From: Bacteroidota bacterium
Lineage (GTDB): Bacteria; Bacteroidota; Bacteroidia; Cytophagales; Cyclobacteriaceae
Assembly: GCA_947470895.1 (NCBI GenBank)
Contig: CANIVF010000020.1
Location: 1 to 61,606 of the forward strand
Length of the DNA stretch: 61,606 nucleotides
Direction of reading: 5' to 3'
Below are positions 1-8,138 of the stretch, in pieces; position 1 is the first letter of the stretch; each line of letters begins with the position of its first letter. The notes below the pieces were generated by a model that did not search any database, was not told the origin of the DNA, and saw only the letters and a program-made list of their open reading frames with translations. A program made the translations under genes and the position numbers.

Positions 1-1
1 C

Positions 2-1297
2 ATCGACAGACTCATGCATGGCGAGCAAAATGTGTTGTGGCCTACCGAGACAAAATGGTTTGCCAAATCAAGTGGCACGACAAACGCCCGCAGCAAGTTT
101 ATACCCGTAAGCCCCGAGGCTCTGGAGGATTGTCATTTTAAAGGAGGAAAAGATCTTTACTCCATGTTTATCAACAACCATCCCGACACCAAAATATTCT
201 CGGGCAAGGGATTAGGTGTTGGAGGAAGTTATCGCATCAATGAGTTTGATCCAACTTCGTCATCACATTACGGTGATGTGTCGGCTGTAATTATGCAAAA
301 CCTGCCACCTTGGGCTGAGTTCATCCGCACCCCAAGTATTGAGGTGGCTCTTATGGATAACTGGGAAGAAAAAATTGAGAAGCTTGCCCGCGAAACAGCT
401 AAAGTAAATGTAACTCACATTGCAGGAGTGCCTACCTGGACGGTTCTCCTCATCCAATACATCACCGAGTTAGAGAAAAAAAGTTCTATCCTTGAGGTGT
501 GGCCCAACCTCGAGCTTTTCTTTCATGGGGCGGTGTCGTTTAAGCCCTATCGCAAGTTGTTTGAAACGCTCATCCCGAGCGAGAAAATGGTGTATTGGGA
601 AACCTTCAATGCAAGCGAAGGCTTCTTTGGGATTCAGGATCAAAAAGATTCCGATGACCTTTTGCTCATGCTTGATTATGGCGTGTTCTACGAATTCATT
701 CCCATCCAAGAAGTTGATAAAGAATATCCTAATGCGATTCCTCTTTCTGAAGTAGAAGTAGGAAAAAATTATGCGATGGTAATCACCACCAATGCCGGGC
801 TGTGGAGATACAACATTGGCGACACGGTTAAGTTTACGTGTACGAGCCCTTACAGAATAAAAATATCAGGACGCACCAAGCACTTTATGAACGCCTTTGG
901 TGAAGAAGTGATTATAGAAAATGCAGAGACCGCAATCACCAAAGCTTGTGAACAAACCGGTGCCGTTATTGGCAACTTCACCGCAGCGCCTATCTTTTTT
1001 GATAAAGGAAAACGCGGTGGCCACGAATGGATCATTGAGTTTGTAAAACAACCCAGCGATCTGGCCAAATTCACTTATGTGCTTGACGAGACCCTTAGAA
1101 AAATAAACTCAGACTATGATGCCAAGCGGTGCAAAGACATAGCATTGGCAGCACCGACCATCCACATCGTGGCAGAACACACCTTCTATAACTGGATGAA
1201 AAAGCGAGGAAAACTAGGAGGCCAAAACAAAGTTCCCCGCTTAAGTAATTCCCGCGAGTTTGTAGAAGACATCCTTGCGATGGTGGCCTCGGCATAA
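2..1297 (+). CDS. GH3-family (auxin-responsive promoter type) protein, 5' end outside window
   Basis: This is the C-terminal part (about 430 residues) of a GH3-superfamily protein. The frame is open to the window edge, so the first ATG at 14 is probably internal; full bacterial members are about 500 residues. Family-like segments include HFKGGKDLYSMF, the adenylate-forming-like WETFNASEGFFG and TTNAGLWRYNIGDTVKF, and the C-terminal TIHIVAEHTFYNWMKKRGKLGGQNKVPRL. Plant GH3 enzymes adenylate acyl acids and conjugate them to amino acids; the substrate of the bacterial proteins is not known, so only acyl-adenylating chemistry is inferred. The next gene starts about 45 bp downstream on the same strand and may be co-transcribed. 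Confidence 0.85.
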   Translation: MDRLMHGEQNVLWPTETKWFAKSSGTTNARSKFIPVSPEALEDCHFKGGKDLYSMFINNHPDTKIFSGKGLGVGGSYRINEFDPTSSSHYGDVSAVIMQNLPPWAEFIRTPSIEVALMDNWEEKIEKLARETAKVNVTHIAGVPTWTVLLIQYITELEKKSSILEVWPNLELFFHGAVSFKPYRKLFETLIPSEKMVYWETFNASEGFFGIQDQKDSDDLLLMLDYGVFYEFIPIQEVDKEYPNAIPLSEVEVGKNYAMVITTNAGLWRYNIGDTVKFTCTSPYRIKISGRTKHFMNAFGEEVIIENAETAITKACEQTGAVIGNFTAAPIFFDKGKRGGHEWIIEFVKQPSDLAKFTYVLDETLRKINSDYDAKRCKDIALAAPTIHIVAEHTFYNWMKKRGKLGGQNKVPRLSNSREFVEDILAMVASA

Positions 1298-1342
1298 TAA
1301 CTTTTCAGAGCATTTCCTTCTAAAATTGAAAATCTATTGTCT

Positions 1343-3526
1343 ATGAAAATGAGAATACAAATTCTTTTGGTTACGCTATTGTTTCCTGTGCTGGTCTTTG
1401 GCCAGATTAAGAAACCAATCGTTGCATCAGACCTAATGAAAATTGCCACTACGAGTCAGATTCAAATTTCGCCTGATGCTAACAAAGCGGTGATAACCGT
1501 GGTGCGCAAAGCCGTGAAAAACGAAAATGATTATTACTACACGCGTCATTTGTATTTGCTTGATCTCCTCGGAAAAAGTGAACCCATGCAGCTAACCTTT
1601 GGCGATAAGAACGACAATCAACCACAATGGTCGCCTGATGGAAAACAGATCGCGTTCGTGCGTACGGATGGAGACAAATCTCAACTATGGATACTTCCCT
1701 TAGCCGGTGGTGAAGCACATGTGATTACAAAATCTGAATTTGGTGCAGGCAACCCGCGCTGGTCACCGGATGGGAAAAAGATTTTATACTCAGCAAGCAT
1801 ACCCTTTTCAAAAATAGAAGGAAGCACACCGTGGACCTACGAACGTCCAGGCAGAACCAAAGACGATGAGCCCAACTTTAAACCATTAAATCCAGAAGAA
1901 ATAAAAAAGATTGTCACCAGTCCAGATGGGTCTTTAGATGAAGTAAGAGCATGGCTTGCCAAAAATACCGCAGATAACAATCCACGCGTTTTAATACGAC
2001 AAGATTTGCAAGGAGAACTTAACCTTCAGCCAGAAGAAAGTTTCACCCATCTCTTCGTTACAACCATCGGAAGTGACGAAAAAGATACTCAACTCACACA
2101 AGGCTTTCAGGATTTTCAATCAGCCGATTGGTCGCCTGATGGAAAAACGATCATCTGCCGTTCACGTGTTTATAAAATTCATCCTGATCGCCAACAAGAT
2201 ACCGACCTCTGGAAGATTGATGTTGCTACCAAAACAGCGAACGAGTTTTTATCGTGGACAGGATATAGCGTCTCGAATGCATCGTTTTCTCCTGATGGGA
2301 CACAAATATCTTTTTACGCCACCAACATAGAAAATCGTCACGCTACACAAAATCAGTTAGCCATAGTTTCTGCAAGCGCAGGGAAGCCAGCATTACTCGC
2401 TGCTTCATTAGATCGCGACATTGGTGGCACAGTGTGGTCGGCTGATAGCAAGACCATTTATTTTTCATCACAAACGGAAGGAGATATTCCGCTGTTCAGC
2501 GTGCCCGCAAAAGGAGGTGCCCTTACAAAAATTTTTGGTAGTGATAATGGCGTAACAGATTTTGACGTACGTGGTGATAAAGTTGTGTACGCCCTTACCG
2601 AAACAAAAAATCCATGGGAAATTTTCTTATATAACCTTAAAGACAAAACCAATCGTCAACTCACTCAGCTCAACGAAGGTTGGCTGAAAGATCGTATGGT
2701 TAGTGCTCCAAAAGAATATTGGTTCACTCGTCCTGATGGAACAAAAATCCAATACTGGGTACAGGAACCCATTGGTAAAAAAGATGGCGTAAAGTATCCT
2801 ACCATTTTAAATATTCACGGTGGTCCATCAGCCATGTGGGGGCCTGGAATATTTTCTATGTGGCATGAATATCAACTTGAAAATAGCTGGGGCTATGGAT
2901 TAGTCTATTGCAATCCACGTGGTAGTGGGGGTTATGGCGATAAATTCAAAAAAGGAAATTTCAAAAATTGGGGTAATGGCCCTGCCAATGATATTCTTGC
3001 TTCTTTAGATGAAGCCATGAAACAACACAACTGGATTGACAAAGATCAACTATTTGTAGAAGGTGGAAGCTATGCGGGCTATATGGTAGCGTGGATTGTT
3101 GGTCATGACAATCGCTTCAAAGCAGCCAATGCACAGCGTGGTGTTTATGATCTCACCACCTTCATGGGTGAAGGCAACGCGTGGCGATTGGTGCCCGATC
3201 ATTTTGGTGGTTATCCATGGCAGAAAGAAACCAAGGCATTGTTAGATTCAGAATCACCTCTTACTTATGTTGAAAAGATCAATACGCCATTGTTAATTAT
3301 TCATGGCGATCAGGACTTGCGCACCGGAGTCATTCAATCAGAGATGTTGTACAAAAGTTTGAAGATCATGAACAAACCGGTGGAATATATCCGATATCCA
3401 CGTGAAGGTCACGAACTAACACGCAGCGGGAATCCGGGAAGAATGATGGATCACATGTTGCGTGTAATTGAATTCTTCGAACGTTATGCAAAGCACCCAG
3501 AAACTCCGGCCGCTACGGTAAAATAA
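1343..3526 (+). CDS. Exported S9-family prolyl oligopeptidase-type peptidase
   Basis: A 727-residue serine peptidase of the S9 (DPP/acylaminoacyl peptidase) type. The ATG at 1343 is preferred over the TTG at 1337 because it gives a clean signal peptide, MKMRIQILLVTLLFPVLVFGQ. The N-terminal half is a beta-propeller with repeated WSPDGK-type blades (QWSPDGKQIAFV, RWSPDGKKILYS, DWSPDGKTIICR). The C-terminal alpha/beta-hydrolase domain shows the nucleophile in GGSYAGYM, the acid in HGDQDLRTG and the histidine in REGHELT. It probably trims peptides in the periplasm or at the surface. A second S9 peptidase on the minus strand at 28285-30285 is only distantly related. Confidence 0.92.
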   Translation: MKMRIQILLVTLLFPVLVFGQIKKPIVASDLMKIATTSQIQISPDANKAVITVVRKAVKNENDYYYTRHLYLLDLLGKSEPMQLTFGDKNDNQPQWSPDGKQIAFVRTDGDKSQLWILPLAGGEAHVITKSEFGAGNPRWSPDGKKILYSASIPFSKIEGSTPWTYERPGRTKDDEPNFKPLNPEEIKKIVTSPDGSLDEVRAWLAKNTADNNPRVLIRQDLQGELNLQPEESFTHLFVTTIGSDEKDTQLTQGFQDFQSADWSPDGKTIICRSRVYKIHPDRQQDTDLWKIDVATKTANEFLSWTGYSVSNASFSPDGTQISFYATNIENRHATQNQLAIVSASAGKPALLAASLDRDIGGTVWSADSKTIYFSSQTEGDIPLFSVPAKGGALTKIFGSDNGVTDFDVRGDKVVYALTETKNPWEIFLYNLKDKTNRQLTQLNEGWLKDRMVSAPKEYWFTRPDGTKIQYWVQEPIGKKDGVKYPTILNIHGGPSAMWGPGIFSMWHEYQLENSWGYGLVYCNPRGSGGYGDKFKKGNFKNWGNGPANDILASLDEAMKQHNWIDKDQLFVEGGSYAGYMVAWIVGHDNRFKAANAQRGVYDLTTFMGEGNAWRLVPDHFGGYPWQKETKALLDSESPLTYVEKINTPLLIIHGDQDLRTGVIQSEMLYKSLKIMNKPVEYIRYPREGHELTRSGNPGRMMDHMLRVIEFFERYAKHPETPAATVK

Positions 3527-3530
3527 TTTT

Positions 3531-3580
3531 AGCCACAGATTCACAGATTAGTTATTCTGTGAATCTGTGGCTTTGTTTTA
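3531..3580. terminator. Bidirectional terminator hairpin between convergent genes
   Basis: A perfect 17-bp inverted repeat, AGCCACAGATTCACAGA at 3531-3547 and its complement at 3556-3572, is separated by 8 nt. A T-rich run follows on the plus strand and an A/T run (AAATAATTTT) precedes it, so it can act in both directions between the S9 peptidase and the rRNA methyltransferase. The CCACAGATTCACAGA wording is of a kind often seen dispersed between Bacteroidota genes. Confidence 0.75.
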
Positions 3581-4753
3581 TTCTACATAAAGCACAAGTC
3601 CTTTCAGATACTCTCCTTCCGAATGATAAAGTGAAACCGGGTGATCGGCTGGTTGAGAAAGATGATGTAATACTTTTATTTGTCTCCCGGATTGAATCCC
3701 TGCTGATACAACTGTATCATAAAACAATTGTCTGTCGACTACCTGCGAGCACGAAAATGTAAAGATGATGCCACCAGATCTTATCATCTTCATTACCTCC
3801 GTATTCAATCGTTGATATCCTTTTATCGCTTGATGGCGGGCATCTTTATGTTTAGCAAAAGCAGGAGGATCAAGAATAATTACATCGTAAACATCTTTCT
3901 TATCTTTGATAAAATCAAAGGTATCGCTGGCTACGCAATGATGCACCTGCGGATCAAAACCATTGAGGGTTAGGTTTTTTCGAGTCATAACCACTGCTTT
4001 TTCGGATGCATCTACGGAATGAACCAGAGCTGCTTGATTTTGCAAAGCATACACGGAAAATCCGCCTGTGTAGCAAAAGGTATTTAACACCGTTTTGTCT
4101 TTGCTCATCTCGCCCAACAATTTTCTATTTTCCCGTTGATCAAGAAAAAAACCGGTCTTCTGCCCTTCTTCCCAATCCACATAAAACTTATTTCCATGCT
4201 CCAATACAATGTGAGGTACACCCGCCATACCTAACAAATACTCACTCTCCGATTTTTCAGCCAATGATTTATAGTAAACGGCTGACACCGAAAATCCCTT
4301 TTCTTCCAACGCCATCTTAATGGCATCCGAAACCAGATTTCTAACTAGGTGCATACCTGCCGAATGCGCCTGCACAATGGCAACATCATGATAGATATCG
4401 ATGATCAAACCAGGCAATCCATCTCCTTCTCCATGCACAAGCCGAAAGGCATTTGTGTATTCCGAAATAACTTGGGTTGCCAGCCGCTGTGCGAAAGCGA
4501 CTTTTATTTTTGAGCGATAGACTGAATTTCCGGGAGGAACTGCCCCGAACGATACGATACGCACCGTAATGGTTCCTTTCTGGTAGTGGCCAAAGCCTAA
4601 TGTCTTTTTAGAAACATCCTGCACCTCCACCCAATCACCATCTTTTAATCCATCGGTTGTTTGTTGAATAGCACCTGAAAAAACCCACGGATGCAGTCTT
4701 TTTACCGAGTGATCGCGGCCTTGCTTTAAAGTAATTGTTCCCTTAATGTTCAC
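3578..4753 (-). CDS. rlmI: Class I SAM-dependent rRNA (cytosine) methyltransferase, RlmI type
   Basis: A 391-residue protein with the RlmI/YccW layout: an N-terminal PUA RNA-binding domain (residues about 1-80, containing LHPWVFSGAI), a linker domain and a C-terminal Rossmann methyltransferase. SAM motif I is NTFCYTGGFSVYAL, followed by VDASEKAV. DPPAFAKHKDARHQAIKGY is the catalytic DPP motif and FTFSCSQ holds the conserved cysteine. E. coli RlmI makes m5C at position 1962 of 23S rRNA; target identity here is inferred from the family. The gene is convergent with the S9 peptidase and its stop codon lies just beyond the shared hairpin. Confidence 0.9.
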   Translation of the reverse strand: MNIKGTITLKQGRDHSVKRLHPWVFSGAIQQTTDGLKDGDWVEVQDVSKKTLGFGHYQKGTITVRIVSFGAVPPGNSVYRSKIKVAFAQRLATQVISEYTNAFRLVHGEGDGLPGLIIDIYHDVAIVQAHSAGMHLVRNLVSDAIKMALEEKGFSVSAVYYKSLAEKSESEYLLGMAGVPHIVLEHGNKFYVDWEEGQKTGFFLDQRENRKLLGEMSKDKTVLNTFCYTGGFSVYALQNQAALVHSVDASEKAVVMTRKNLTLNGFDPQVHHCVASDTFDFIKDKKDVYDVIILDPPAFAKHKDARHQAIKGYQRLNTEVMKMIRSGGIIFTFSCSQVVDRQLFYDTVVSAGIQSGRQIKVLHHLSQPADHPVSLYHSEGEYLKGLVLYVE

Positions 4754-5047
4754 GTAATACAGCGTTAAGAAATTTTGTCAAAAAACAAAGGTACTCAATA
4801 TATTCAGGCGATGTAGATGAGCGTTTAATGATTGCACATACCTAAGAAATATGAAATTTTGTGAGTAAAATTGAACCCAAACTATGCCAGCCATCGTTTT
4901 ACAACCACTGGCATTTCTTTTGATTTTGCGGGGGAGTAATGAGAGGACAAAAAAAATCTGATTTTAACATTCAACTAATCTTTACGGAAACTCATCGTGT
5001 TTCTGCTAATCATTTTTTTAACCATTAAATAAACTGTACAAAGAATT
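4754..5047. other. Divergent intergenic region (294 bp)
   Basis: This region separates the leftward methyltransferase from the rightward protease and must hold both promoters. No clean TTG/TAnnTTTG pair was found. The only structure seen is a weak 7-bp inverted repeat (ATGCCAG at 4884-4890 with CTGGCAT at 4908-4914) followed by a T-rich stretch, which may be a remnant terminator. No coding signal was seen. Confidence 0.4.
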
Positions 5048-6562
5048 ATGAAACGATTCGGATCACTTTTGTTGGCTGCCATGTTGGGAAGCGTGATAAC
5101 TATTGTAGCCACTCAATGGCTGGTGAAAGATCAGCAGACGGGAATTAAAATTGAACATATCACAGGAGCTCCTGCATCACAAGTAGCCTATACGATAAAC
5201 GATCAGGGGCAAGTTGTTCCACTGGATTTCACGGGCACTGCCGAAAAAGCAACCAAGGCAGTTGTACACATTCGATCCATCCAGGAGAAAAGTGCTCGTA
5301 GCAATCAACAACAAGTGCCTGATGCTTTCCGCTTCTTTTTTGATGAACCGTTTGAAGGTCAGGGAAGGCCCAGTCAAAGCACCGGTTCAGGTGTAATCAT
5401 TAACAAAGACGGATATATCGTAACCAACAATCATGTGGTTGACAATGCTGATCTGGTACGGGTTACTCTTTACGACAATCGCGAAGTAAATGCAGAAGTA
5501 ATTGGTACCGATCCTGACACCGACCTGGCAATGATTAAGATCAACGAAAAAGATCTTCCCTATTTGTCATTTGTAAATTCTGATGATTCAAAAGTGGGTC
5601 AGTGGGTATTAGCCGTTGGCAATCCATTCAACCTGAACTCCACGGTTACTGCCGGAATCATCAGTGCCAAGGGAAGAAATATTAACGTTATTAATTCTGG
5701 CCATTCTGGTGCAAACGGTCAACCCGCGTCAAACACGGCCATTGAATCTTTTATTCAAACTGACGCTGCCATTAACCCAGGAAATAGTGGTGGAGCGCTG
5801 GTGGATATCAATGGAGGATTGCTCGGAATCAATACAGCCATTGCAAGCCCTACAGGTTCTTATTCAGGTTATGGTTTTGCTGTGCCCTCAAACATCGTCA
5901 GTAAAATCACTGAAGACCTTATTAGTTTCGGAACCGTGCAACGCGGCTGGCTTGGTATTGAAATCAGAAGTGTGACCAGCGACCTTGCCAAAGAAAATGA
6001 CCTTGATGTGAATGAAGGAGCTTTTGTGGCCGGGTTTGGCGATGCTGCTGATCAAAGTGCAGCTAAAGCAGCCGGGATTAAAGAAGGTGATGTGGTCGTT
6101 AAATTGGACGGAACAGCGATTAAGTCAAGTTCTGCGCTTATTGAATATGTAGGCCGCAAAAGACCAGGGGATAAAATTGAAGTAACAGTTGATCGCAAGG
6201 GAAAAATCATGGTATTGCCTGTCACATTAAAAAGCCGCGAAGGAAAAACAACGATCGTAAAAAAAGATGAAAAGCCGGAATTAGCATCATTGGGATGGGA
6301 GCTGGAAGAAGTGGACGCCAAAGTTCTGAAAAGAATGGAAATCACAGGTGGTGTTAAGGTTTCAGCACTTACTAATGGCAAGATAAAGCGATACACCGAC
6401 ATAAGAGAAGGTTTTGTGATCACCCACATTGATGATGTGGCCGTAAATTCTGTGAAAGCAGTGGATGAAATACTTAAGAAAAAGAAGACCGGAGACTTAA
6501 TAACCATTGCCGGGGTGTATGAAGATTATCCCCGAGAGTATATATTCGCATTGCGCATGTAA
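5048..6562 (+). CDS. Periplasmic DegP/HtrA-family serine protease (Do-like)
   Basis: A 504-residue HtrA protease for periplasmic protein quality control. The N-terminus (MKRFGSLLLAAMLGSVITIVATQWL) is a signal anchor or signal peptide. The trypsin-like domain shows the triad His129 (TNNHVVD), Asp159 (DPDTDLAMIKI) and Ser247 (NPGNSGGAL); residue numbers were counted by eye. Two PDZ-like regions follow: one at about 295-390 with GWLGIEI and AAKAAGIKEGDVVVKLDG, and a more divergent one at about 410-504. The length is typical of the family. The gene is preceded by its own intergenic region and followed 18 bp later by a 57-aa gene that may share its transcript and terminator. Confidence 0.93.
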   Translation: MKRFGSLLLAAMLGSVITIVATQWLVKDQQTGIKIEHITGAPASQVAYTINDQGQVVPLDFTGTAEKATKAVVHIRSIQEKSARSNQQQVPDAFRFFFDEPFEGQGRPSQSTGSGVIINKDGYIVTNNHVVDNADLVRVTLYDNREVNAEVIGTDPDTDLAMIKINEKDLPYLSFVNSDDSKVGQWVLAVGNPFNLNSTVTAGIISAKGRNINVINSGHSGANGQPASNTAIESFIQTDAAINPGNSGGALVDINGGLLGINTAIASPTGSYSGYGFAVPSNIVSKITEDLISFGTVQRGWLGIEIRSVTSDLAKENDLDVNEGAFVAGFGDAADQSAAKAAGIKEGDVVVKLDGTAIKSSSALIEYVGRKRPGDKIEVTVDRKGKIMVLPVTLKSREGKTTIVKKDEKPELASLGWELEEVDAKVLKRMEITGGVKVSALTNGKIKRYTDIREGFVITHIDDVAVNSVKAVDEILKKKKTGDLITIAGVYEDYPREYIFALRM

Positions 6563-6580
6563 AACTTAATTCCAAACTGA

Positions 6581-6754
6581 ATGAGAAAACTATTTAAGAA
6601 AGGCGAACGCGTTCGCAGCAAAGTAGATGGCAAAGTGATGGAAGTACTGAAGTATTTGAAGTCAAATTTGGTAGAAGTAAAATGGTTTGATCTGCAAGCC
6701 AAGGAAATACGAACGAACAAAGTCAAAGAAGATAAATTATCAAAAGCAGCATAA
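6581..6754 (+). CDS. Small protein, 57 aa, DUF2158/YodC-like fold suspected
   Basis: An ATG frame of 57 codons starts 18 bp after the HtrA stop and ends right at a strong terminator. The protein is basic (begins MRKLFKKGERVRSK) and has the pattern KGERVRSK..GKVMEV..VEVKWFD, which resembles the short beta-barrel proteins of the DUF2158/YodC type (GDVVRLKSGGP...WFD). That match is from memory and is weak. Its position between the protease and its terminator suggests co-transcription. No function can be given. Confidence 0.65.
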   Translation: MRKLFKKGERVRSKVDGKVMEVLKYLKSNLVEVKWFDLQAKEIRTNKVKEDKLSKAA

Positions 6755-6790
6755 TACAAAGCCCCTATTTGGTCGGGGCTTTGTATTTTT
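6753..6790 (+). terminator. Rho-independent terminator
   Basis: A 13-bp stem (AATACAAAGCCCC at 6753-6765 with GGGGCTTTGTATT at 6775-6787) has a 9-nt loop and runs into TTTTT. It overlaps the stop codon of the 57-aa gene and ends the HtrA transcript. It lies upstream of ispH, so ispH needs its own promoter. Confidence 0.88.
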
Positions 6791-6857
6791 AGAACGCATA
6801 CAAACCACAAAACAAACAATCCGATTACCTTTACGGTTAGACTTAAAAATCTTAGCC

Positions 6858-8075
6858 ATCAAAAAATTTCAGATCCCCGCTTATTACAGGTCTTCCATCA
6901 CTGGAAGAATTAAAGAATCGCGCAGGGTAACCGATCTGCGCAAGCAGGATTTTGCTCCTACATTGTTAGACTTTGGTCCTGTGCAATTTGTGTTGGCACG
7001 TCATTTTGGTTTCTGCTACGGTGTTGAAAACGCTATTGAGATCAGCTACCGAGCATTAGAAGAAAATCACGGTAAGAAAGTGTATCTGCTCAGCCAGATG
7101 ATTCACAATCAGGAGGTAAACAATGACCTGGAAAGCCGTGGTATCAAATTCATCATGGACACCGATGGATCTCATTTTATTTCTTGGGAGCACATCACAA
7201 AAGATGATGTGGTGATCGTGCCTGCCTTTGGCACCACCCTGGAAATTGAACACTTACTACTGGATAAAGGTGTAGACGTGCAAAAATACAACACCACGTG
7301 CCCGTTTGTTGAAAAGGTATGGAACCGCGCGGAGAACCTTGGGAAAGATAACTACACGATCATCATTCACGGCAAGCCAAAGCATGAAGAAACAAAGGCA
7401 ACGTTTTCGCACAGCAATCATTATGGTCCGTCCATCATTGTAAGGGATATGGAGGAAGCCCAGCAATTGGCAAACTATATGTTGGGCAGTAAGACGCGAT
7501 CGGAATTTTATGAAGAATTCTCTGGCAAATTCTCTTCCGGGTTCGATCCCCATGTGCATTTGCTTCGCGTGGGTGTAGTCAACCAAACCACTATGTTGGC
7601 CAGTGAAACGCAGGGCATTGCCGATTTCTTTAGGCAGCTCATGATTTCAAAATATGGTGAAGCAAATCTGAAAGAACACTTTGCAGACACGCGCGATACC
7701 CTTTGCTACGCTACCAATGACAATCAGGATTCTACGTATCAACTTTTAGAAAGTAAGGCCGATTTAGCTATCGTGGTTGGTGGCTATAACAGCTCGAATA
7801 CTTCACACATTGTAGCGCTCTGTGAGAGAAAATTTCCAACGTATTTCATCAACTCAGAAAATGAAATAAAATCGCATACTGAAATTCATCACTTCAACTA
7901 CCATCAAAAACAAAACGTAGCCACGCACGAATTTCTACCAAGCAAAAGGCCTTTACGGATTGTGCTTACCAGTGGAGCTTCCTGCCCGGACACACTCGTG
8001 GATCGTGTTCTTTTGAAAATGCTCGGTTTTTTTGAAGGTGCAAAAACGGTAGAAGATATTATTGCCGCTTATTAA
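6858..8075 (+). CDS. ispH: 4-hydroxy-3-methylbut-2-enyl diphosphate reductase, long form, apparent ATC start
   Basis: IspH makes IPP and DMAPP in the last step of the MEP isoprenoid pathway using a 4Fe-4S cluster. The three cluster cysteines are in GFCYG, TTCPFVEKVW and SGASCPD; the family also shows HGKPKHEE and GYNSSNTSHI. From the start chosen here the protein is 405 aa, the length of the long Bacteroidota form, whose N-terminus reads roughly MKKF(D/E)(V/I)P.(F/Y)YRSP. The matching sequence here is KKFQIPAYYRSS, preceded by an ATC codon at 6858. There is no in-frame ATG, GTG or TTG between the upstream terminator and the conserved N-terminus. The start is therefore rare (ATC), or the sequence carries an error. 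Confidence 0.9.
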   Translation: MKKFQIPAYYRSSITGRIKESRRVTDLRKQDFAPTLLDFGPVQFVLARHFGFCYGVENAIEISYRALEENHGKKVYLLSQMIHNQEVNNDLESRGIKFIMDTDGSHFISWEHITKDDVVIVPAFGTTLEIEHLLLDKGVDVQKYNTTCPFVEKVWNRAENLGKDNYTIIIHGKPKHEETKATFSHSNHYGPSIIVRDMEEAQQLANYMLGSKTRSEFYEEFSGKFSSGFDPHVHLLRVGVVNQTTMLASETQGIADFFRQLMISKYGEANLKEHFADTRDTLCYATNDNQDSTYQLLESKADLAIVVGGYNSSNTSHIVALCERKFPTYFINSENEIKSHTEIHHFNYHQKQNVATHEFLPSKRPLRIVLTSGASCPDTLVDRVLLKMLGFFEGAKTVEDIIAAY

Positions 8076-8138
8076 TCTGCCAGAGCACTTATCTGATAAT
8101 TTATTTCTTTTTATCATTCTTATTTGTATTTCTCAACA

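Noticed and set aside
3728-4320. Plus-strand frames opposite the rRNA methyltransferase
   Set aside because: They are antisense to a well-supported gene with all family motifs.
6687-6857. A 57-codon N-terminal extension of ispH from a TTG at 6687
   Set aside because: It would start inside the 57-aa gene in another frame and read through a strong terminator, and the extra residues have no family counterpart.
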